From Mesodorylaimus sp. YZB2_4 (lineage: Eukaryota; Nematoda; Enoplea; Dorylaimida; Dorylaimidae): a DNA stretch of 64,000 bases. A program made the position numbers and the translations under genes. The notes below the pieces were generated by a model. That model was given only the letters and a program-made list of their open reading frames with translations. It was not told the DNA's origin and did not search any database. This document shows positions 49,901 to 58,562 of this stretch, piece after piece; position 1 is the first letter of the stretch; each line of letters starts with the position of its first letter. Location of the stretch: assembly GCA_030248295.1 (NCBI GenBank), contig JASANH010000735.1, positions 496,001 through 560,000 of the forward strand, given 5' to 3'.

Positions 49901-52900
49901 CCGACCTTTTCGGGGCCGGATGATCCGAGGGCTGACAGCTTGAAAGGGAACAACTGTTGACCAGGAAGTGTGTCTTTCATCAGGCAGCGCAATAGGTTCT
50001 TTGATTGAACCCCCCCCCCCCCCCCGACTCAGAGGCAAGAATGGACAGGACACGTTCCTGCCTCGCAACGTGCCACGTGATGAAAGGTCAGGCCATTAAG
50101 ACAAAGTGCAGTGTAGAATCGATGTAGGGATACCGAAAATTGAAAAAAAGGGATATTCATATCCAGCACTCGCATTTTAGTGGGGTAACCCAAAATTCTG
50201 GACCGCCCTCTCAATTATTTAAAAAGTCGATATTCTCATTTCCCAATGCTCCCCTTTGCAATCAAGAATTTCGACATTTCTTGCATGCACGCGTGCTTGG
50301 GTTGGCTACCCCCACCCCCTAAAATGCGACTGCTGAATCTGATCATCATATTCTCTTCTCAATATTCCCGCATCGATTCTACACTGCACAGTCCAATCCC
50401 ATTTCAAATCAATACCCAAACCCAACTTACAATCAAGGCGGTAAGCAAGGCGGTCGTTTCCGGATTATCGCTGCTCTTATTCGACGTGAACCAATGAATC
50501 GATTGCCCCATCAAAGTTCGATACAACTGTTTCGGTACCTAAAAATTAACAAAATCTCGTCAAAATCAAATAGTCATACAAAGATTTTTTCAAAAAGTTT
50601 TGTGGTTTGGCCTGCGCCCCGCCAAGTTGCCCACAGGGAAGCAGTCATGTCATGATGCGAGGCCGTGAGGTGACCAGCTCACGGCCGCTTCCCTGTGTGT
50701 CTCCATTGGGAGCACCTGCACACGGGGGCATCCTGTGCCAGCACCAGTGTCCCAGGCTGGTAGTGGTATAGCCATGTAAAGATGCCCTCAGGGTTGACTT
50801 TGGTCAACCAAGATCAGGACGATCCTGCACCACACGACTGACTGGTTAGAGTAAGCCAGGGTGGGCCCTGGTCTCGTGCGAGTCGATCCTAGGCACAATC
50901 AGATCAATTGAATATCAGATTGGTTGCTAGCCCAGCTAATACGTGGCGGGACAAACTCTGAGTTGGATTATCGATCCGAGCTCAGATCGGTCAGCCAACT
51001 CATGGATCGATCCAACACGGGCCGAGGTTCAAACTTGACCCCTGAGTCAGGTGTCAGGAGCTCGAAGATTACAAAAACCCGTCCAATTCGTCTTCCTTTC
51101 ATACCTCGTCAGCATCGCAGCACAATTCTAACATGACTGGGAAAATTCGACGATACAAATTGTGAAAAGGATCCTGAAACAGCAAAACCTCATGACGCTC
51201 TTTCTGATAGCTTCTTCCAAAAAGTAGCCCTCCCACGGCCAGGGCCTCAGGGATGACCATACGGGGCGACAAGGGTTCATTTTAAAGTTTTCAAAACCTG
51301 AAACATAAAAAATATCTCTGAACGTTGACTTTTCAAAGCGCAAAAAAGCGCGCGAAATTCAATATTTTTATATTCTACCCAAAATCTTTCTATTTCGGGT
51401 TTTCTTGAGACTTCTTGAGGCAAATAACCTCAAATAAACCCCCGTCGCTCCATATTTGGCCCCTTGGAACTCGTAAAGTCCAAAGTTCAAAGGACCAACT
51501 TTTGGTCGAGTCAACTGGAAAGCATGGAATGCGACTTACTCTTTTGTGCTCCCCGATCGGCAGCACGTCCCTCTTCGAGGCCGCCTTGCCGAGCAACAAT
51601 AGGATCACGGAATGCAATAATTCGCAAGCGGCGATCTTCGTCTGCCGATTCCCGCACCACACAGCCAGCTCGCTGATTCGAGGCAGGAAAGCATCTGCAA
51701 AAAAAGGATATCAATGATTAGAAAAGCAAAAATTGAAGTCAAACTCCAAAAGCATCCGAAAACTAGCCTCTGGCATTGCGCTCCAACTTTTTTTGCCACA
51801 GGGTGCAGACAAGGCAAGGAAATGATTTTTCCAGGTTCCTTAAGAAAAAATAGAAACTTTCCAAGGGAGCCTGAGACATTTATTTTCGCGGGTTTTCCGG
51901 GCACTAATTGGATTCCCTAATTTCTCAACTTGACAGAACTCTGCTAAGCCTGAGCCTTGCGACCGTACTACATGCAGACAGGGCCCCACGTGGTCATGGC
52001 GTCCAGGTTTTCAGGCAGGAGTAAATCTGGCACTTTGGTACTGGAGTTCTGTCCCATGTGATAATTGTGTCGCATTTGTCTTTACAGCTCCTTAAATATT
52101 GAATATCGGCATGCCTCGGAGCTGCGAAGCGCAATAATAGGCACTTCTTCCCGCAATCCTCTCATTGCGCTCAGTCGAACTTCCCTCCCTTTGTCATAAG
52201 GTTCTCGCACCTGAGCATCAATGCGCGCGGCAAATTCAAATATTTCACTATCGACGAGTTTTGTACAGCACATTTTCTGTTCATATTTCTTCATTTCGAG
52301 AATGTGACTTGTACAGGGCCACGCAAAAACTGTAAGCAAGGTCAGGATTTCCCTGGCTTTCCCTTTAAGGGGGTCACTAATTTTTCCTGGCTGACAAAAG
52401 TGAACTCACCCGCAGCCTCGTATGGTACTGGCAACTACAGTAGTGTTAACGGAAAACTACCAAACCATACTTCCCTCAAAAAATTCAAATAAAAATGGCG
52501 GGAAACTGCCATCCCGAAAAACCCCAAATTGACATACCGAGCACGATGGTAGGCTTCATATCCAAGAAGGGCACACTGAATTCCAAACGTGCTTCAGTGT
52601 CCCAGGCAACGCATTTCATCGCAATTTCCTCAGCTGTCTTCTCGATTAAATGTTTGTTTATCTACGAAAAAAATCCCGTCAAATTCTGCCCAAAACCCCA
52701 AAAATCTTTGGTTTCTTACCTCGCCACCTAATTTTCCAATAAAAACCAACATTCGAACTCGTAAATCGTTAAGTCGGGTCATTTCAGCGGGTTTTTTGGC
52801 CTTCATTGCTTGCAAACGGGCTTTCTGCTTCGACACGTCCTTGATTGTGGTCGGACGTTTCCTCTTACTTTTCGTCATCGAAGCCGTCGTCGCTGTTCCG

Positions 52901-55900
52901 TTTGTATTTTCTACAAATTTTCAACCATCTTTAAAAAGTCTGTGCTAATCAAGCAAAAATTCTGAATCTTTGTCTTCATATCAGAGGAATTAGTCAAAAC
53001 TTTTGCTGAAAATTCGAACTCCAAATTTTGGCGGGAATCACATAAATGGTTACAGTTAGAAAGACCCTGATTCTCCCTCAAAATCCCTCCTTCCTTTCGG
53101 TTTTGAGGGAGAATCGAGGGTCTTTTGCAAAATGGGAATGAGATTTCTGATTTTCTGAGATTCCTTCCCTTCTGGCTCCTGATTCTCCCACAAAATCAAA
53201 CGATGTAATTTTAGGCCAGTATTCGAACGAAACAGTTCAGGGACGACTTTGAGGGAGAATCAGGAATCTCATTCCCGATTAGTAAAAGACCACAACTGAC
53301 CTTGCACACCTTCGCTTCGGAGATATTCATCGAAATCGGGCAGCACGGCGGCGTAGAGCGGGGTCAAACTGCGCACGCACCCATCGTCCACGCTCCATCG
53401 TTCCAAAGCACTCAAACAAGCCTCGGCCAACGGCAAATAACTCAGACCCAGCTTCAAACCGCTCTAAATACACAAAAAACCATGTAAACCAGGTCGTTGC
53501 CCCCATCCTGGGGCGCCTACCTCCTCGCCTGGCCTGGACAGACAGATTGCAAGTCCCGGTGAGGCCCAGGCGAGAAGAGAGGCCCCCAGGAGGGATGCAC
53601 ATACCTTGATAACATCAGCCAATATCTGCCTTTTTGCCACGACCATATCGGATGGAATGGACAAAATCAACTCGAGACAGCTAACGAACAGATCGTCCTT
53701 GAATTGTTTCATTCGAATACTGACCTAAAATAAAATCCGTCAAATTTATCTAAAAATTAACAAAAAAATATTACCTCGTCCAAAAATCGTGAAAATAATT
53801 CAAAATTATTTCGAGCATTCACCGAATTCGAATCGGCCTGAAACATCGAATATTCATGATTCAGTATTGATATTCAATAAAACTAAACGTACCTCGAAAA
53901 GATTCATTTTGCTTCCAACATTTAAGCAAAGTGTCAACATTTTATAAAATCCACTAATCAATGGAAATCTAAAAAATCACTTTTATTCAGTTAGAAACCA
54001 TTCAGGCCCCGGCCCCATCACTCTCGAAATCAGATTCGATTGGATTTCAACAAGAAATAAAATCAGAAACATAAGCCCCGACCGGGACTCGAACTCCTAC
54101 CACTTGGCTACTACGCCTTCCCAGTAGCGCGGGTTCGATCCCCACCCGGACCTCACGTTTTTTAATTTCTTAGAATTGGTTTCTAGGTTTTTTCAATCAA
54201 AATCGCCTCGGGATTTTTCACTATGCTCACCTCGTTGACAAATCCATCAATCGTGCCGACATCGGGAATATCCACTCGGAAAATGATTCTATGCGCATTG
54301 TCGTCAGTAAATCCCTGAAATTATATGCATTCACTATTCGAATCAATCAAAAATATTTACCCCACCCGACAATAATCACCTGGAAAAATCGGCCAAATTC
54401 ACCAATAAACAAATATCCGTCGTTTTCCTCGGGGTAACATTTGTGACTGGATCTGACGACACCGTCGCCCCATCACCTTCTTCGCCATCCTTAAACAACA
54501 AAACGAGTTTCCGTCATGAAATCGGAGCGAATTTTACTTCAAACAAAAACCAGCTATGCAAATTTGCCCCTTTGATTTGGTTTAGGCTTTGGTATGTGAA
54601 GAAGGTGGCAGTTTTTGTTCTGTTTGGTCTGGTCAATGGTCTGTGAAGGTGGGGCTGGATCAGACTTCTGAGACGAGCAGTCAGGTCTGGAAAGTTCGAA
54701 GCTGTGTAGTACACTGGACTGGAATGCGAGTTCGATTCCCGCACGTGCCTCATCTTTTTCAGACTGTTTCTACATTATTTCCTAACACTGAGTTAATACA
54801 AAGAGCGAAAAACCAAAGACTGATTTTTTCAGGTTTTGAAGTCAAAATTTGACTTTTTCACACAATGTCTAAGCATTAATAAATCAATTTTAATCTGATT
54901 CACTGACTGCAACCAGTCACAGACCTGTCACTAACCAGTCACGTGACTAGTCACTGATCAGTCAGTGCCTGGTGACCAGCCACGTGAACTGACTAACTGA
55001 CCAGATACTTATCAGTCACGTGACTAGTCACTGATCAGTCAGTGACTGCAACCCGTCAGTGACCAGTTGCGTGGGCTGACTGACTGAGCAGTCACGTGAC
55101 TACTCGCTGATCAGTCAGTGACTGCAACCCGTCAGTGACCAGTCGCGTGGACTGACTGACTGAGCAGTCACGTGACTGAGTGATTGGTCAGTGACTGGTT
55201 GCATGATCAGCAGGCGGGTCACTCGAAATTTGGAACCTCCCCCTTTTGCCTAAGTTCGGCTCCAAAATTCGTATTTTCCCAAACACATTTCTGACTGTTC
55301 CAGCCTTGTATGAACCCTGCTACAATCAAACAATTTTAACTTACATCCACCGCTGATTTCTTGCGAATCGTACTGAAATCCAATCTCTCCAACATTTCCA
55401 CTGCGGCTTTGAACAAAGCATGGGCGATATTCTTGGCAACAGCATCTACGGCCGCCACGTCCATCCCGTAATTATCCCATCCCTGAAACCAGTCTCATCA
55501 GCACACCCAAAAGCGTCCTCTTGGCGCACGTACCTTGATCGAATCCGGTTTCACCAATTGACGCCACAACGGCAGATACGATCGATAAGTCAAATTGCGT
55601 GGATCGCGTCCAGTGCTGGTCCCTTGCGCAGTCGCAACCTCGCTCTCTTCGTCCACATTGAGTAATGCGGGCGGAGGAAGTGAACATAAACGAGCCAGTG
55701 ATTGATAAACTAAAAAAAACCTTCAAACAAGTCAACTTTGCAACAAGGATCAATGCCAACCGATCGTGTCCAAATAACGCTCATTGAACGGAAGTGCAAC
55801 CGAGAACAGTCCATACGAAACACCGATCGATCGATGGTGATATTTCGGATCCAAAAGTGGGAAGCTTTGAAATAACAAAATGTGAAGAGTTTCCATCGAA

Positions 55901-58562
55901 AGCCATACATCGGACGGAACCTGAAATTGAGAAAAAAGTTTTCCCTGAGCGGGAATCGAACTCACTCATCATCCCCCTCGAGACTCGGAGATTCCGGGCT
56001 GCTTATAAAGTTAGTCGGCCTAGTCAGTCAGTTATGCAGTCATCCAAGGACACGTCCCTCAGCACGGTCAAATTACCATGATCGATCCAGGACATAAAAT
56101 GTCCCCTTTGACTGCGAAACCACGGACATCCTAAATCACTGTCCTAGCCGATTGTGAAAGCGGCCCCTGGCTTTGAAGTCAGTTGAAACATGTCCTGAGT
56201 CTTTGGACACCCTGGATCACGGTAATTTGACCGTGCTAAGAGACGTGTCCCACGATGACTAGGCGCATGGATGTCCTATCCTAAATTTGTGAGTGCCCTT
56301 CAGTTGCTGATTGCGCAAACAGCCTCAGCCCTAGGATCACAGAACCCGCCATCCGACGACTCCACCCTTACCTCTTCAATCGCGGAAAAAATCATAGCGA
56401 ATCCTTCCAAAAACATGGAAATATACGTGACTTTTTGTTCCAACGGATCGGATGACCTGCAAAGAAGTGACCTCTCATCAACACATATCCAGAAACTGGC
56501 CAATAACTTACGTCAAGAACACCTCTTCGCATCGACCCGTCAGATCAGTCAGCATTTTGCTCAGTTGCGCCGAACCATACAAAGCTTTGCAGGCCTACAA
56601 AACAAATCGAAATTGGAAGCCCTAAGTTTCAAAAGTTTGCTGCGGAAAACACGCAGGGACTTACAGCAGCGAAAAAACCCCATCCTTTTGCAGCTATGGC
56701 CACATCGCGTGTAGAACTGGCCGAATTCAGTGATTTTCGAAATTCATCGACGAAATACTACAAAAAACCAATGTAAAGCGGAATTCTGAATGCAGCTGCA
56801 CAAACCTTATAAACCGTCTCCGCTTCGGCTCGATTCGTCTCCACATTATTCACCAATTCAGTCGATACCTAAAATCGAAAATTAGATTCGTCCCTTTTTT
56901 GCACAAACCCAACTTCACCTGTCGAATCAAAGCTTCGGTCGCACTCAAACCGGCGTATTTCAAATCGCGATCTTGTTGTAAGGCAAGACGGCGAAAACAG
57001 CCGTACAAAAACTGAAAATGAATCAAAATGATAAAACGCAGGGACAATCAAGAAAGGGTGGGAAATGATTTTCCAGATTTCTCCCCGATAAACTAAACCA
57101 ATTTCAACTAATTTAGTCCTCAAAAAAGGCGGGTAATTCAAATTCAAAACCTCAAGTTTCCCTGATTTGGGCTCTAAAACTCCCATTTTCTTACGTTTTC
57201 TAGGGATTTCAAGACACTTCTCGGATTCCTTAATTTTTCCCATCTTGTACGAGCCCGGTAGCACAAAAAACCACGTTACACTTACAGAATATTCCTGATA
57301 GAAAAATGTGCCGAAAAGAGGAGCGTGGCTAGTCAGCAATTCCAACGCGGCCTTTTTCGGTCCATGTCTGGCGGCATCGGGCGATGGATTGATGGCTCGT
57401 TTTGCATAATCGTACAATTGTCTCATGCTTATTCGACCAGCACCCGATTCGAATACTAAAAAAAGCGTGCCACAAAAAATTCAAAGTCAGCTTTAAACTT
57501 ACCATCAGAAAAATTGCTTAGAAGTCCACTGAGTCCAGCGAAACATCCTTGAAGCGATGTATAACCTGGAGACTTAGTCGTCGAGTCCATCTGAAATAGA
57601 CCCCCTTACGACGCGTAAAACATAATTTAGAGCCTACCTGTGTCTTCAGTTCCGTAGCCATAACCACTGCGAACGTGCAGGCGTAGTTTTTCTTGCCGCC
57701 ACCTTCCGTCATGCATTCTGGATAATACTTGCAAAGGGCGCCCATCAAGTGGAAAATTCCTTGTTTCACTAAACCTAGATTCGTTTGACCTGTACAAAAC
57801 TCAGCCACAGCAGCCCGACCTGTTCCGTTCATTTTCTTAATCTCATCCGTTTGTTGCCAAGTCCATCGCACCAAATCCTTGGCATTGACTGCGTCCCTTT
57901 TCGATGATAATTTCAGTTTTTCCATGATCTAAAAAGACGCGTAAATAAATCGTGAAAACGACGCATTGGCCTTCTTACAGCAACAAGTAGATCGAAGCCG
58001 GATTCTCGTTTCGATGCCAAATTTCGACACGCTTTGATTCCGAAGTTCTGAAAAAAGTCCGACTAACGATAAGACCAACAGCGGAAACCACATCGAAGGA
58101 CTTACCCAAAGTGGAATACAATGGCGCTCGATTTCCTGAACGTCCAAATTCCATATGGCTAATACTAGAATTTCGATGCATAAACTGACTGAATCTGCGA
58201 GCTGAAAAGAGAAAATTTTCAAATTCAGGACAAAGGACAAATATTTGTCGGAATTACTTGCGATTTATTTACGCATGATTTTAAAATGCTTAATAAACTG
58301 TTTTCGCTATCTTTGAAGAAGATTTCCGCGATATAGGCTAAAGGAAATCACGTAAGGAAATCAAGGTTTTTGTCAAAAAAATTCTGCTGAAAATTCAATG
58401 AGTAATACCTGATTCGGCGGAATTATTGAATTGTTGCCAATCCGCTCGAATATTCTCGGCGATTTCTTTCAATGCTTGCACATCGAAGGTTGTTAATTGC
58501 GCCGATTCAATGATATCCGCGATATCTTTGATTTTTCGACGTAAACTCTCCGCTATCGACAT
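22933..58562 (-). CDS. PRKDC: DNA-dependent protein kinase catalytic subunit (DNA-PKcs)
   Basis: A multi-exon PIKK gene spanning about 35.6 kb. The likely start is ATG at 58562 ([20 protein letters not shown]). HEAT-repeat anchors, in order: 53457-53302 ([20 protein letters not shown]), 51640-51560 ([19 protein letters not shown]), 49060-48860 ([23 protein letters not shown]), 37555-37195 ([17 protein letters not shown]), 34795-34600 ([29 protein letters not shown]). FAT anchors: 32430-32240 ([12 protein letters not shown]), 30650-30580 ([13 protein letters not shown]), 29540-29500 ([12 protein letters not shown]), 27780-27690 ([15 protein letters not shown]). Kinase anchors: exon 26692-26472 ([20 protein letters not shown]) and 25580-25400 ([11 protein letters not shown] catalytic loop, [11 protein letters not shown] activation loop). 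Last exons: 24900-24758, 24697-24531 and 22994-22933, the FATC exon ending [16 protein letters not shown]. The protein is recruited by Ku to DNA ends in non-homologous end joining. I did not resolve every exon, so intactness of the middle is inferred. Confidence 0.93.
23034..23047. repeat. poly-G tract, 14 bases
   Basis: A run of G just upstream of the FATC exon, within the last PRKDC intron. Confidence 0.9.
23970..24285. mobile_element. foldback MITE (GTGCAGTGTAGA family), copy 1
   Basis: The left arm (GTGCAGTGTAGAGTACATG, GATTCATCACTCAAGTTTTA, GTGGGGTAGC) is repeated in reverse on the right (GGCTACTCCCACTGAAACG, CTGAATCTGAATATCAC, GACATCGCTGCTGTACT). It lies in the last PRKDC intron. Family members are at about 36735-36990 and 50110-50390, with a half copy at about 49071-49195. 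Confidence 0.75.
24958..25030 (+). tRNA. tRNA-Lys (anticodon CTT)
   Basis: The 73-nt sequence folds as a full cloverleaf. The acceptor GCCTTGT pairs with ACAGGGC (one G-T wobble). The D-arm region is TAGCTCAGTCGGTAGAGC, the anticodon loop ACTCTTAAT sits on a GGGA/TCCC stem, and the T-arm is GTGGGTTCGAGCCCCAC. The discriminator is G. A T5 run about five bases downstream fits a pol III terminator. It lies antisense inside a PRKDC intron, between the exons ending near 25080 and starting at 24900. Confidence 0.93.
25311..25382 (-). mobile_element. tRNA-derived SINE, family A
   Basis: Read on the minus strand it has a tRNA-like head with an A box (CTAGCGGTTAGGAG) and a B box (GGTTCGACTCCCG form). 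It lies in a PRKDC intron. It lacks a clean cloverleaf, so I call a SINE head and not a working tRNA. Confidence 0.65.
26252..26335 (+). mobile_element. tRNA-derived SINE, family A
   Basis: GTAGCCTAGCGGGTCAAGGC (A box), CTGCCTCTCACG (anticodon-like region) and GAGTTCGACTCCCGCCC (B box) lie within 75 bp in the PRKDC intron following the [10 protein letters not shown] exon. Confidence 0.75.
27866..27945 (-). mobile_element. tRNA-derived SINE, family A
   Basis: GGGTTCGACTCCCGCCTGGG-type B box and CTAGCGGGTTC-type A box on the minus strand, in a PRKDC intron. Confidence 0.7.
29860..30295 (-). mobile_element. tRNA-derived SINE, family C, about 430 bp
   Basis: The minus strand starts with GGTGCAGCGGTTCGGCA (A-box-like), then CCGTATTGCTTGGG and GGCTGGACTCGTCCC, then body sequences GTCGAGCACCGAC and CAGGATGCCCTCG. 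Copies with the same order are at about 41555-41955 and 48535-48825. A small tRNA-like piece at 29793-29850 adjoins it. Confidence 0.7.
30328..30341. repeat. poly-G tract, 14 bases
   Basis: Uninterrupted G run in a PRKDC intron, just after the family C SINE. Confidence 0.9.
31150..31215 (-). mobile_element. tRNA-like SINE fragment, family B
   Basis: The plus strand reads CACCCCGAGCGGGAATCGAA, the reverse of a B box with flank. Related fragments lie at about 29793-29850, 30660-30720, 36655-36700, 54074-54150, 54700-54790, 55940-55975 and 60290-60345, several followed by a CTGTTTCTACATTTCC tail. Confidence 0.55.
32179..32205. repeat. poly-C tract, 27 bases
   Basis: The longest homopolymer in the window, in a PRKDC intron just upstream of the splice acceptor side of the FAT-domain exon ending near 32245. 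Confidence 0.95.
32803..32817. repeat. poly-G tract, 15 bases
   Basis: Uninterrupted G run in a PRKDC intron. Confidence 0.9.
33240..33320 (+). mobile_element. tRNA-derived SINE, family A
   Basis: GGTCGTGGCCTAGCGCTTAA, then CTGTCTCTCACG, then GGATTCGACTCCCGCTC and an AAAAAGTTTTT tail, in a PRKDC intron. Confidence 0.7.
36182..36262 (+). mobile_element. tRNA-derived SINE, family A
   Basis: CGTGGCCTAACGGGTCAAAG, then GGCTCCCACG, then GGGTTCGACTCCCGCCTCG and an AAAAAGCC tail, in a PRKDC intron. Confidence 0.7.
36735..36990. mobile_element. foldback MITE (GTGCAGTGTAGA family), copy 2
   Basis: The left arm (GCTGGAATATTGAAAAAA, CAGATTCAGCACCCACGTTT, GAGGGTAGCCAAATT) is mirrored by the right arm (AATTGTGGCTACCCCACT, AAAATGTGGGTACTGAATCT, CCCTCATCGATTCG). 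The central part includes AAATTTCGACTTTTTAAATA. It lies in a PRKDC intron. Confidence 0.8.
37600..37790. repeat. AATCGATTT-rich intronic cluster
   Basis: Repeated CATAAAATCGAT and AATCGAT words, with irregular spacing of about 30-40 bp, fill most of this PRKDC intron. Confidence 0.7.
38432..38512 (-). mobile_element. tRNA-derived SINE, family A
   Basis: On the minus strand: CAGGTCGTGGCCTAGTGGGT (A box), CGTCTGCCTCTCACGCTGG, then GGGTTCGACTCCCTCC (B box). It is one of the better preserved family A heads. Confidence 0.75.
40781..41520. mobile_element. 740-bp foldback MITE made of two successive hairpin units
   Basis: The ends are exact inverted repeats, TAGGGCCTAATT at 40781 and AATTAGGCCCTA ending at 41520. 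TA bases at both ends would fit a TA target site. Inside are two hairpin units, about 40800-41125 and 41125-41500, each with GCGATAACCTGAGTTGATG, GCGACAATTTTGTA and CTATCGACTG on one arm and their reverse on the other. It lies in a PRKDC intron. Confidence 0.75.
41555..41955 (-). mobile_element. tRNA-derived SINE, family C
   Basis: GAGGGCATCCTGGACT, GTGCTCGACAGCC, CCATCACCGGGGATCGAACC and CCGAGCCCCTGCACCACC occur in the same order as the copy at 48535-48825. The B-box region is duplicated, with a second GGGATCACTCCCGATC block. Confidence 0.65.
42302..42400 (+). mobile_element. tRNA-derived SINE, family A
   Basis: GTCGTAGCCTAATGTGGCCA, then AAGGCGTCTGCCTCTCACG, then GGGTTCGACTTCCGCCCCGG and an AAAAGTTTTT tail. 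Confidence 0.75.
43085..43420. repeat. tandem or nested copies of the GCTGAAACATCAACCCG-family repeat
   Basis: Two cores, CGGCTGAAACATCAACCCGA at about 43144 and again at about 43308, each with flanking GTAGGAGAGTGTAACC- and CTCCCACTCGCCATGG-type sequence. They lie in a PRKDC intron. Confidence 0.7.
44376..44530. repeat. ATCGAT/GGTCGATT palindromic array
   Basis: GATCGAT words are repeated in both orientations throughout. A 26-nt perfect palindrome spans 44449-44474. Larger arms (GATACCAGGTCGATTCGATC against GATCGAATCGACCTGGTATC) are inverted around it. It lies in a PRKDC intron. Confidence 0.85.
45120..46710. mobile_element. about 1.6-kb foldback element with long inverted repeats
   Basis: The left arm, about 45120-45920, is repeated in reverse at about 46080-46710. 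Paired words include GTGAATTCGATG, GGCGATATTGGGCCATAACT with its reverse, ATATCTCGAGAT, TTTAAATTTGATATCAAAATAT and GTGCAGGTCACCAAGTGC-like sequence. No open reading frame of note lies inside, so it is non-autonomous. It sits in a PRKDC intron. Confidence 0.8.
45928..46079. repeat. four tandem 38-bp repeats at the centre of the foldback element
   Basis: The unit begins CCGCTCTTATGTCATGAGTA and ends GCGCGGCGGGAAATTT. Starts at 45928, 45966, 46004 and 46042 give an exact 38-bp period. Outer units read ATAAGCAGCG where inner units read ATGAGTAGAG. Confidence 0.93.
48535..48825 (-). mobile_element. tRNA-derived SINE, family C, with a 13-C tract at its edge
   Basis: On the minus strand the head reads GGTGGTGCAGCGGTTCGGCA, then CCGTATTGCTTGGGAGCGAG, then GGGTTCGATCCCCGGTCATG (B box), with GTCGAACACCGAC and GGGATGCCCTTATG in the body. 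The poly-C run 48812-48824 abuts the 5' end of the SINE. Confidence 0.75.
49264..49336 (-). tRNA. tRNA-Lys (anticodon CTT), second copy in inverted orientation
   Basis: The reverse complement reproduces all 73 bases of the copy at 24958-25030: acceptor stems GCCTTGT/ACAGGGC, CTT anticodon and T-arm GTGGGTTCGAGCCCCAC. A T5 run follows on the minus strand. The surrounding copied sequence has diverged, whereas the tRNA has not, which fits selection or gene conversion. Confidence 0.9.
49395..49740 (+). pseudogene. non-functional copies of two PRKDC C-terminal exons
   Basis: The copy of exon 24900-24758 has seven G where the gene has six (about 49509-49515), a frameshift in the KLWGD codons. The copy of exon 24697-24531 lacks 27 bases after GAGGTTGTGT, and its splice donor GTAAG has become TCAAG. 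The segment is antisense to PRKDC and cannot act as exons. Confidence 0.85.
49818..49935. repeat. hairpin insertion in the captured segment
   Basis: CTCGGATCATCCG (49821-49833) and CGGATGATCCGAG (49917-49929) are inverted. A nested perfect hairpin of 15-bp arms with a 2-base loop spans 49839-49870 (ATTTTGCAGAACCTC arm). The original at about 24430-24450 has only one arm. Confidence 0.8.
50010..50025. repeat. poly-C tract, 16 bases
   Basis: Uninterrupted C run inside the captured segment. The original at about 24350 lacks it. Confidence 0.9.
50110..50390. mobile_element. foldback MITE (GTGCAGTGTAGA family), copy 3, best preserved ends
   Basis: It begins GTGCAGTGTAGAATCGATG and ends with the inverted form CATCGATTCTACACTGCAC. 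The arms continue through CCAGCACTCGCATTTTAGTG and its mirrored CCCTAAAATGCGACTGCTGA. Confidence 0.85.
54936..55210. repeat. minisatellite of about 76-bp units, 3.6 copies
   Basis: CAGTCACGTGAC recurs at 54936, 55013, 55089 and 55165, a spacing of 76-77 bp. Each unit also has CTGATCAGTCAGTGACTG and CCGTCAGTGACCAGT. Most words are locally palindromic, including CACGTG and TGATCA. It lies in a PRKDC intron. Confidence 0.9.

Larger units (their letters stand above)
49070..50390. mobile_element. composite element: foldback-MITE ends flanking a captured PRKDC 3'-end segment and tRNA-Lys
   Basis: The left end (CACTTTACAATCGATATGG, then CAATATTGAAAAACATG and CAGATTTAGCACCCGCG) and the right end (CTCAATATTCCCGCATCGAT, TTCTACACTGCAC) are inverted-repeat MITE termini. 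A full foldback copy spans about 50110-50390. Between them, about 49196-50100 is an inverted copy of about 24285-25096. It covers the end of the PSIDWL exon, the tRNA-Lys gene, two exon copies and part of the last intron. The whole sits in another PRKDC intron. Confidence 0.75.

Noticed and set aside
54074..54150. tRNA-like sequence with two B-box words as a functional tRNA gene
   Set aside because: The halves do not fold into one cloverleaf and match the dispersed SINE fragments. I treat it as SINE debris.
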